From Actinomycetes bacterium (GTDB lineage: Bacteria; Actinomycetota; Actinomycetes; Mycobacteriales; Mycobacteriaceae): 25,873 bases of DNA. Location of the stretch: assembly GCA_023415515.1 (NCBI GenBank), contig JAEZKH010000153.1, positions 1-25,873 of the forward strand, given 5' to 3'. The translations under genes were made by a program, and so were the position numbers. Positions 6,847-12,397 of this stretch are shown here, piece after piece (position 1 is the first letter of the stretch; each line of letters opens with the position of its first letter). The notes below the pieces were generated by a model. That model saw nothing but the letters and a program-made list of their open reading frames with translations. It was not told the origin of the DNA and did not search any database.

Positions 6847-7422
6847 GTGGGCCGGCGGCACGGCGAGGAGCTTGATTCGGCCATCCGGGCCGCAGTGCTC
6901 GATCTCCTGGTCCAGCAGGGACCGACCGGGGTGACGATGGCGGCGGTCGCCGCCGCAGCAGGCACGAGCAAGCCGGTTCTGTACCGCCGGTGGCCCGACC
7001 GTGCCGCGCTGTTGCGCGACACGCTGCTGAAGATCGCCACGGCGGCGATCCCGCACGAGGACACCGGCAGCTACCGAGAGGACATGCTCGCCGTCCTTCG
7101 CGGCTGGAAAGACCTCTTCACCGGCCCCAACGCCGACCTGCTGCGCGCGGCCATCGCCACCGGGGCGCACGATCCCGAACTGCGGGAGGCATTCCAGAAC
7201 GACGTCATCGGCTGGCGTAAGCAGGAGATGGCCGCGATGCTCGCCAGGGGTGTCGACCGCGGTGACGTGCGCGCCGACGTGAACGTCGAGATCGCCAGGG
7301 AACTCGGCCAGAGCGTGCTGTGGCACCGGCTGCTGGTGACCGGTGACCCGATCACCGACGACCTGCTCGTCGCCCTCGTGGATGAGGTGCTGGTGCCGTA
7401 TGTGTCCCCACCCGGCGACTGA
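6847..7422 (+). CDS. TetR-family transcriptional regulator
   Basis: 191 residues. The N-terminal HTH is clear: AVLDLLVQQGPTGVTMAAVAAAAGTSKPVLYRRWPDRAALL (residues 14-54), including the family-typical recognition helix SKPVLYRRWPDRAAL. A helical C-terminal ligand and dimer domain with a WHRLLVTGDPITDDLL end follows. GTG 6847 has GGAGG (6836-6840) at 6 nt. It faces the PhlG-like gene across an 89-bp gap with two near-identical operators, so it probably represses itself and that gene. In Pseudomonas the TetR protein PhlH controls phlG in the same way, which supports the pairing by analogy. The ligand is unknown. Confidence 0.92.
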   Translation: MGRRHGEELDSAIRAAVLDLLVQQGPTGVTMAAVAAAAGTSKPVLYRRWPDRAALLRDTLLKIATAAIPHEDTGSYREDMLAVLRGWKDLFTGPNADLLRAAIATGAHDPELREAFQNDVIGWRKQEMAAMLARGVDRGDVRADVNVEIARELGQSVLWHRLLVTGDPITDDLLVALVDEVLVPYVSPPGD

Positions 7423-7427
7423 ACGCC

Positions 7428-7444
7428 CTACTACGAGTTGTAGT
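7428..7444. promoter_or_regulatory. CTAC-N8-GTAG dyad upstream of ctaA
   Basis: CTAC-TACGAGTT-GTAG (7428-7443), overlapped by ACTAC-GAGTT-GTAGT (7430-7444). It sits where the -35 of the proposed ctaA promoter should be. A second CTAC-N8-GTAG lies in the ctaB promoter. Operator status and the regulator are inferred. Confidence 0.5.
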
Positions 7445-7455
7445 TGTGATTCCTC

Positions 7456-7461
7456 TACGAT
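7456..7461 (+). promoter_or_regulatory. Predicted -10 element (leaderless) of ctaA
   Basis: TACGAT followed by 7 nt and GTG 7469, the arrangement of a leaderless mycobacterial promoter. No Shine-Dalgarno precedes the GTG. Confidence 0.45.
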
Positions 7462-7468
7462 CGGGGCC

Positions 7469-8425
7469 GTGGCCGTCGGACGATTACTGATGCGCGCGGT
7501 GGATGTGCTGCCGGAGCCGAGCCTGCGCGTGCAGCGACTCATCGCCGCAGCGGTCGTGCTGACGCAGGGCGGAATCGCCGTCACCGGGGCGATCGTCCGT
7601 GTCACCGCGTCCGGCCTCGGCTGCCCGACCTGGCCGCAGTGCTTCCCGGGCAGCTACACGCCCGTCCCCCACGCCGAGGTCCCTGGCATCCATCAGGCGG
7701 TGGAGTTCGGCAACCGGATGATCACCTTTCTCGTCGTCTTGACCGCGGCGCTGGCGGTGTTGGCGGTCACCCGCGCCAGGCGGCGGCGCGAGGTTCTGGT
7801 CTACGCCTGGCTGATGCCCGCGTCGACGGTGATGCAGGCGGTGATCGGCGGGATCACCGTGCTGACCGGTCTGCTGTGGTGGACGGTGGCGATCCACCTC
7901 CTGGTGTCGATGGCAATGGTGTGGCTGGCCGTGCTGCTCTACGTCAAGATCGGCGAGCCGGACGACGGCGTGCCGAGCCCAAGAGCACCGAAACCATTGC
8001 GACAGTTGACAATCGTCACAGCGATGGATCTCGCCGCAGTGCTAGTCACCGGAACGCTGGTCACTGCGGCAGGCCCGCACGCCGGTGACAAGAGCGTCGA
8101 AGCGCCGGTGCCGCGCCTACAGATCGAGATCGTCGCGCTCGTCCAGCTGCACGCGACGTTGCTGATCGTCTACGTGGCGCTGCTGCTGGGACTCGGCTTC
8201 GCACTGCGCAGGGCGCGGGCCGACCGCCGGATCATCAGGCGGCTGGTCGTGCTGCTGATCCTGGTCGCGGCGCAGGCCCTCGTCGGCCGCGTCCAGTTCG
8301 CGCTCGGCGTGCCGGCCGCGCTGGTTGCGGTCCACGTGGCCGGGGCCGCGGCGTGCACGGCGGCTACGTCGGCGCTATGGGCGTCGATGCGAGAACGGAC
8401 CAAGCCCGAAACGGTCGAGCGCTGA
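7469..8425 (+). CDS. ctaA: CtaA, heme A synthase (COX15/CtaA family)
   Basis: 318 residues, eight predicted transmembrane helices in two four-helix halves. It converts heme O to heme A in the membrane for aa3-type cytochrome oxidase. Visible marks are VTASGLGCPTWPQC with the cysteine pair Cys52/Cys58 in the first extracytoplasmic loop, HQAVEFGNR (His75, Glu79, Arg83), and further His at 143 (AIHLLV), 228 (QLHATL) and 289 (AVHVAG), matching the four heme-ligand histidines of CtaA. GTG 7469 was chosen from the -10-like TACGAT 7 nt upstream. Its equivalent Rv1456c has been called an antibiotic ABC transporter protein, but the sequence here is plainly CtaA. Its last 51 bp overlap the ATP-grasp gene on the other strand. 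Confidence 0.93.
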   Translation: MAVGRLLMRAVDVLPEPSLRVQRLIAAAVVLTQGGIAVTGAIVRVTASGLGCPTWPQCFPGSYTPVPHAEVPGIHQAVEFGNRMITFLVVLTAALAVLAVTRARRRREVLVYAWLMPASTVMQAVIGGITVLTGLLWWTVAIHLLVSMAMVWLAVLLYVKIGEPDDGVPSPRAPKPLRQLTIVTAMDLAAVLVTGTLVTAAGPHAGDKSVEAPVPRLQIEIVALVQLHATLLIVYVALLLGLGFALRRARADRRIIRRLVVLLILVAAQALVGRVQFALGVPAALVAVHVAGAAACTAATSALWASMRERTKPETVER

Positions 8426-9313
8426 CGCGACTCCGATCGCGAATTTGCGTTGCTGGAGGTCGCGCGTGGTTCGGTCGAGTTGGCGCCAGCCCAGCGATGG
8501 TTCGACGAGCTCCAGTTCGAGCAGCACGGGGTGGTCCCGGCCGCCGATGATGTCGACGCGAGCGTAGAGCAGGTCGGTCGTCCCGATGCCGAGGTGGGCG
8601 GCCGCTGCGTCCAGCGCGGCGTGGCCGATGTCCCAGAGCTCGAAATCCGGATCGGCCGCGGCCAACGATTCCTCGGCGTACGTCCCCGACGGATCGAACA
8701 GCGGGCGCTTGCCTGCCCCAGGCAGCATCGGCCCTTTGGTGAAGGCGTGGCTCTGCTCCCCGCCGATGAAGACAAGCGCGGTTTCGCCGTTCTCCACCCG
8801 CGGGTCGTAAGGCTGGACAAGTGCGGTGTTGCCCGCCCGGTGTAGCGCAGCTGCGTGCGCGCGGGCCGCGCGCTGATCGGTGAACCGTTGCGCGCCAACC
8901 GATCCCGCGCCGATCGCGGGCTTCACCACCACCTCGCCTTTTGGAATCCGCACCGCGTCGCCGGGGTCGAAGAATTCGCTGGGAACGATGGGCACGCCGG
9001 CGGCCGCCAGGTCGGTCAGATAGCGCTTGTCGGTGTTCCACGCGACCACTTCCACGGGGTTCAGCAGATTGTTCACGCGGGCGCACCACTCGAGGAACTC
9101 GTCCAGCCGCTCGATGTAGTCCCAGGTCGCACGCAGGATGACGAGGTCGGCCCTCAGCGTGTCGGGGTCGTCCCAGGACAGCCAGCGGGCGTGGAGCCCA
9201 CGGTCGCGCAGCGCGCCGACGATCTCGGCGTCGTCGCCGTCGCCCTCCGGCAGTGCGGGGCAGCCGGCGAGGACGATGCGAGGATGGCGGACGTCGGGGC
9301 GAGCGAGTTTCAT
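8375..9313 (-). CDS. ATP-grasp domain protein, substrate unknown
   Basis: 312 residues of the glutathione synthetase-like ATP-grasp fold. The N-terminal region (IVLAGCPALPEGDGDD, then LVILRATWDYIERL) is followed by WNTDKRYLTDLAAAGVPIVP (about 92-111), the ATP-binding strand EVVVKPAIGAGSVGA, LVQPYDPRVENGETALVFIGG and the metal-binding end RVDIIGG...VLLELELVEPSLGW. Such enzymes join a carboxylate to an amine or another nucleophile via acyl-phosphate. The family (Rv1455 by position) has no function I can name. ATG 9313 lies 21 nt from the divergent qor start; a -10-like TATCAT sits 9 nt upstream. The 3' end overlaps ctaA by 51 bp. Confidence 0.85.
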   Translation of the reverse strand: MKLARPDVRHPRIVLAGCPALPEGDGDDAEIVGALRDRGLHARWLSWDDPDTLRADLVILRATWDYIERLDEFLEWCARVNNLLNPVEVVAWNTDKRYLTDLAAAGVPIVPSEFFDPGDAVRIPKGEVVVKPAIGAGSVGAQRFTDQRAARAHAAALHRAGNTALVQPYDPRVENGETALVFIGGEQSHAFTKGPMLPGAGKRPLFDPSGTYAEESLAAADPDFELWDIGHAALDAAAAHLGIGTTDLLYARVDIIGGRDHPVLLELELVEPSLGWRQLDRTTRDLQQRKFAIGVASALDRFGLGPFSHRRP

Positions 9314-9321
9314 GACCTAGG

Positions 9322-9328
9322 GATGATA
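9322..9328. promoter_or_regulatory. Overlapping -10-like elements for qor (+) and the ATP-grasp gene (-)
   Basis: GATGAT on the plus strand (9322-9327, 7 nt before the qor ATG) and TATCAT on the minus strand (9328-9323, 9 nt before the ATP-grasp ATG) occupy almost the same bases. Both genes would be leaderless or nearly so. Weak sequence evidence. Confidence 0.3.
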
Positions 9329-9334
9329 GACACC

Positions 9335-10306
9335 ATGCAAGCCATTGAAGTCGCCGAAACCGGCGGACCGGAAGTCCTGCGATACGTCGAGAAGCCCGCA
9401 CCGTCGCCCGCGCAGGGCCAGGTGCTGATCAAGGCCGAGGCCATCGGCATCAATTTCATCGACGCCTATTTTCGATCGGGTCTCTACCGGCGGGAAGTGC
9501 CGTTCATCCTCGGCCTGGAGGTGTGCGGGACGGTGGCGGCCGTCGGTGACGATGTGGCCGTGCTCGGGGTTGGTGACCGCGTGGTGACCGCTCAGGCCAA
9601 CGGCTCATACGCCGAATACTGCACTGCGCCCGCCGATTTCTGCGCATACGTGCCCGATGCCGTCAGCCCCGACGTGGCGGCGGCGTCGTTGCTCAAGGGC
9701 ATGACCGCCCACTATCTGCTCAAGTCGGTCTACCCGGCGCAACAGGGCGACCACGTGCTCGTGCACGCGGGCGCGGGCGGGGTGGGACTCATCCTCACGC
9801 AATGGGCCACCAGCCAGGCCGTTCGCGTCATCACCACGGTCTCGACGCCGGAGAAGGCCGAGTTGAGCCGCCGGGCCGGGGCCGCCGAAGTGCTCGACTA
9901 TCCCGAGGATCCCGACGAGTTCGGCGCCAAGGTCAAGGACATGACCGACGGCGGCGTGGCCGCCGTGTACGACGGTGTCGGCGCGGCCACCTTCGACGCC
10001 AGCCTCGCCAGCCTCGCCGTCCGCGGCACGCTCGCGTTGTTCGGTGCGTCCAGCGGCCCGGTCCCGTCGTTCGACCCCCAGCGCCTGAACTCCGCGGGGT
10101 CGGTGTTCCTGACCCGCCCGACGCTCGCGCACTACACCCGGACTGCTGACGAATTCTCTTGGCGGGCAGGCGAATTACTGGATGCGATCGCTTCGGGGAC
10201 CATCGATGTCACCGTCAGCAGGCGGTATCGTCTCGAAGACGCCGGACAGGCACACACCGATCTGCAGGCCCGCAGGACGGTCGGATCGATCGTGCTGGTG
10301 CCCTAG
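9335..10306 (+). CDS. qor: NADPH:quinone oxidoreductase (QOR, zeta-crystallin type)
   Basis: 323 residues, zinc-free MDR. Marks are GPEVLRYVEKPAP, the QOR signature region INFIDAYFRSGLYRREVPFILGLEVCGTVAAVG (around residues 45-78), LKGMTAHYLL, and the NADPH site HAGAGGVGLILTQWA (about 146-160), with VSTPEKAELSRRAGA and DGVGAATFDASL downstream. It reduces quinones by one electron with NADPH. ATG 9335 lies 21 nt from the divergent ATP-grasp start. Its stop TAG and that of the DUF1254 gene share the palindromic CTAG at 10303-10306. It corresponds to Rv1454c by position. Confidence 0.93.
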   Translation: MQAIEVAETGGPEVLRYVEKPAPSPAQGQVLIKAEAIGINFIDAYFRSGLYRREVPFILGLEVCGTVAAVGDDVAVLGVGDRVVTAQANGSYAEYCTAPADFCAYVPDAVSPDVAAASLLKGMTAHYLLKSVYPAQQGDHVLVHAGAGGVGLILTQWATSQAVRVITTVSTPEKAELSRRAGAAEVLDYPEDPDEFGAKVKDMTDGGVAAVYDGVGAATFDASLASLAVRGTLALFGASSGPVPSFDPQRLNSAGSVFLTRPTLAHYTRTADEFSWRAGELLDAIASGTIDVTVSRRYRLEDAGQAHTDLQARRTVGSIVLVP

Positions 10307-11244
10307 CCGGGTTGCGCCTGCGGGAAGGTCCACGTGCCGTCGAGGACCTGCTGCCGCGGCCGGTACAGCCGCACCGTGTAGTTCCAGCCCGGCGTGATCG
10401 GCAGGCAGTTGCCCTCCGCACCGTCGCACCCACCGAACGAGATGGTGGTGGTCCCGTCGGCGTTCGGTCGTGCGGTGACGTTGTTGAACGAGTAGGCGTT
10501 CTGCGGGTTCGCCGAGAGATAGCCGTCCTTGTTGTAGACCGTGACCGACCAGAAGCCGTCGACGGGAACGTCGCCGACCGTCAGTCGGTGCACGATGGCG
10601 CCGTCGTTCTGCGGCGGCACGACGGTCAGGTAGAGCGCGTCCTTCTCCGGGTTTCCGCCCCAGGCGTTCGCCGAGCCGATCAGATGGCGGACGGGGTCGG
10701 TGTCCGATCTGGTGCCGAACATCCGCCTGGTGTCGGTCAGCGTGGCGGCCAGCGCCACCAGCGCGTCGCGCACGGTCTTCTGGCTCACGGCGTCCCAGTG
10801 CGGGATCTCGAACGTGCCTGGGTTGTCCTGGCGGACCGCTATCCGCTCCTGCAGCGCGCGCACCGTGGCGATATCGGCGTCGTCGTCGGGGTCGACGAAG
10901 ATACGGACCGGGGTCGCCACATAACGGGTGCCGATCGCATCGCGGGTGAGCGTGTGGTCACCCGCGTCATAGCTGACGGTGTGCGTGTAGTGGTCCTCGT
11001 CGATGACCTGCAGCGACATGAACCGGTCTCCTGCGTCGGGCAACGTGATCGTGACCGGTCCCGCGTCGAGGTCGAACACGGCCGCCGAGTACAGGGTGTC
11101 GCGGTTCGACCGGATGACGAGTTGATCGTCGATCGGGGTCAGCTCGCGATTGTGGAAGAACGTCCCGAAGCCGCCGCCCGCGACGATGTTGCCGAAGTAC
11201 AGATCGGTTTCGGCTCGCGCGAAGTTGTCGGGGCTGACGCGCAT
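10303..11244 (-). CDS. DUF1254/DUF1214 family protein
   Basis: 313 residues. The N-terminal DUF1254 part is recognisable from FHNRELTPIDDQLVIRSNRDTLYS and VTITLPDAGDRFMSLQVIDEDHY. The C-terminal DUF1214 part shows ANAWGGNPEKDALY, DGFWSVTVYNKDGY and GWNYTVRLYRP. The biochemical role of the family is unknown. No signal peptide is visible at this start (MRVSPDNFARAET), whereas many family members are exported. The ATG lies 12 nt after the ctaB stop on the same strand, suggesting cotranscription with ctaB. I know of no copy here in M. tuberculosis, where PE_PGRS28 and another gene occupy the space. Confidence 0.88.
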   Translation of the reverse strand: MRVSPDNFARAETDLYFGNIVAGGGFGTFFHNRELTPIDDQLVIRSNRDTLYSAAVFDLDAGPVTITLPDAGDRFMSLQVIDEDHYTHTVSYDAGDHTLTRDAIGTRYVATPVRIFVDPDDDADIATVRALQERIAVRQDNPGTFEIPHWDAVSQKTVRDALVALAATLTDTRRMFGTRSDTDPVRHLIGSANAWGGNPEKDALYLTVVPPQNDGAIVHRLTVGDVPVDGFWSVTVYNKDGYLSANPQNAYSFNNVTARPNADGTTTISFGGCDGAEGNCLPITPGWNYTVRLYRPRQQVLDGTWTFPQAQPG

Positions 11245-11256
11245 CGAGGCTCGCGG

Positions 11257-12189
11257 CTAGAGGTGCAGCAGCGTCGGCAGGTTCAGCGCCGAGTCGACGG
11301 CGAGCGCGAGGAAGACGACGGCCAGATAGTTGTTCGACTGCAGGAACAACCGCAGCGGTTTGATCGGCTCGCCGCGGCGCACCCCGGCGTACAGCTGGTG
11401 TGCCATCGCCAGGAACCAGGTGCCGGCCACCAGAGCGACCGACGCGTAGAGCCAACCCGTCGCCAGCGCCAGTGCCAGCGTGGCGGCGACGGTCAGCCAG
11501 GTGTACACCAGAATCTGCTTGGTGACCTGCCGCTCGGTCGCGACGACGGGCAGCATCGGCACGCCTGCCGCCTCGTAGTCGTCCTTGTACTTCATCGCCA
11601 GCGCCCAGGTGTGCGGCGGCGTCCAGAAGAAGATGATCGCGAACATCACCAGCGCAGGCCAGCTGATCGTGCCCGTCACCGCCGACCAGCCGATCATCAC
11701 CGGCATGCAGCCCGCCGCTCCGCCCCACACCACGTTCTGCGAGGTGCGGCGCTTCAGCAGCAGCGTGTAGACGAGGACGTAGAACGCGATCGTCGCGCCT
11801 GCAAGGTGTGCCGACAGCATGTTCGTCGTCCACCACAGCCAGAAGAACGAGGCGACCGACAACGCGAGGCCGAAGACGAGGGCGTGGCTGCGGGGCACGC
11901 TGTCGCGGGCCAGGGGTCGCCTCTCGGTGCGCTTCATCTTCTTGTCGATGTCGGCGTCGGCCACACAGTTCAGCGTGTTGGCGCCCGCGGCCGCCAGCAG
12001 CCCGCCCACCAGCGTGTTGAGGATCAGCAGCGGATTCACAACCCCGCGGTCGGCGAGCAGCATCGCCGGGATGGTGGTGACCAGCAACAGCTCGATCACT
12101 CGGGGTTTCGTCAGTGCGAGATAACCCAGGAGCGCGGTGCGTGTTCGGCTTGCCGACCCGTCGACCAGGTGGCGTTCGCGAATATCCAC
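11257..12189 (-). CDS. ctaB: CtaB, protoheme IX farnesyltransferase (heme O synthase)
   Basis: 310 residues, UbiA-family polytopic prenyltransferase. The first Asp-rich motif is NCVADADIDKKMKRTERRPL (about 82-101), the second YKDDYEAAGVPML; both bind Mg-farnesyl diphosphate. Nine or so hydrophobic helices follow LTKPRVIELLL. It attaches a hydroxyethylfarnesyl group to heme B, making heme O, which CtaA then oxidises to heme A. GTG 12189 has GAGGAG 8 nt upstream. It is divergent from tkt across 208 bp, as in other mycobacteria (Rv1451 beside tkt). It is followed at 12 nt by the DUF1254 gene. Confidence 0.96.
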   Translation of the reverse strand: MDIRERHLVDGSASRTRTALLGYLALTKPRVIELLLVTTIPAMLLADRGVVNPLLILNTLVGGLLAAAGANTLNCVADADIDKKMKRTERRPLARDSVPRSHALVFGLALSVASFFWLWWTTNMLSAHLAGATIAFYVLVYTLLLKRRTSQNVVWGGAAGCMPVMIGWSAVTGTISWPALVMFAIIFFWTPPHTWALAMKYKDDYEAAGVPMLPVVATERQVTKQILVYTWLTVAATLALALATGWLYASVALVAGTWFLAMAHQLYAGVRRGEPIKPLRLFLQSNNYLAVVFLALAVDSALNLPTLLHL

Positions 12190-12225
12190 GCAGATAACTC
12201 CTCGAAAGGGCGCCCGAGGCGCCGC

Positions 12226-12248
12226 GTCTACTACAGACGATGGTAGAC
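12226..12248. promoter_or_regulatory. Dyad over the ctaB promoter
   Basis: GTCTAC-N11-GTAGAC, containing CTAC-AGACGATG-GTAG (12231-12246), the same CTAC-N8-GTAG arrangement found before ctaA. The right arm overlaps a TACCAT -10-like element (12245-12240, minus strand), which would give a leader of about 44 nt for ctaB. A repressor or activator role is inferred. Confidence 0.5.
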
Positions 12249-12320
12249 CGCGCGATGCCCCGAAACCCAGCTGGGTCAGCTCGGCGGATGACCGGGTGCC
12301 GATGCGCCCACCGAGTAGGT

Positions 12321-12352
12321 GTGCGGGCCTGCGGCGATTGCCGCCGCCGCAC
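12321..12352 (+). repeat. Nested inverted repeat just upstream of the tkt -10
   Basis: Outer arms GTGCGG (12321-12326) and CCGCAC (12347-12352), inner arms GCGGC (12331-12335) and GCCGC (12340-12344) with a GATT loop. It ends one base before the TAGGGT -10-like hexamer. It could be a regulator site or simply a GC-rich stem. Confidence 0.4.
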
Positions 12353-12358
12353 TAGGGT
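12353..12358 (+). promoter_or_regulatory. Predicted -10 element of the tkt operon
   Basis: TAGGGT, 39 nt upstream of GTG 12398; a start near 12365 would leave a leader of about 33 nt containing the GAGGAG Shine-Dalgarno. No convincing -35 is present. Confidence 0.35.
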
Positions 12359-12397
12359 GGGAAGTGGACAAGGCCTGCCGACCTGAGGAGTCAACTG

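Noticed and set aside
8855..9334. Upstream extension of qor
   Set aside because: It runs antisense through the ATP-grasp gene and lacks QOR sequence; MQAIEVAETGGPEVL at 9335 is the normal N-terminus.
10159..12246. A very long open frame on the plus strand opposite the DUF1254 gene and ctaB
   Set aside because: Arg/Gln/His-rich translation without any family motif; it is antisense to two clearly recognised genes and reflects high GC content.
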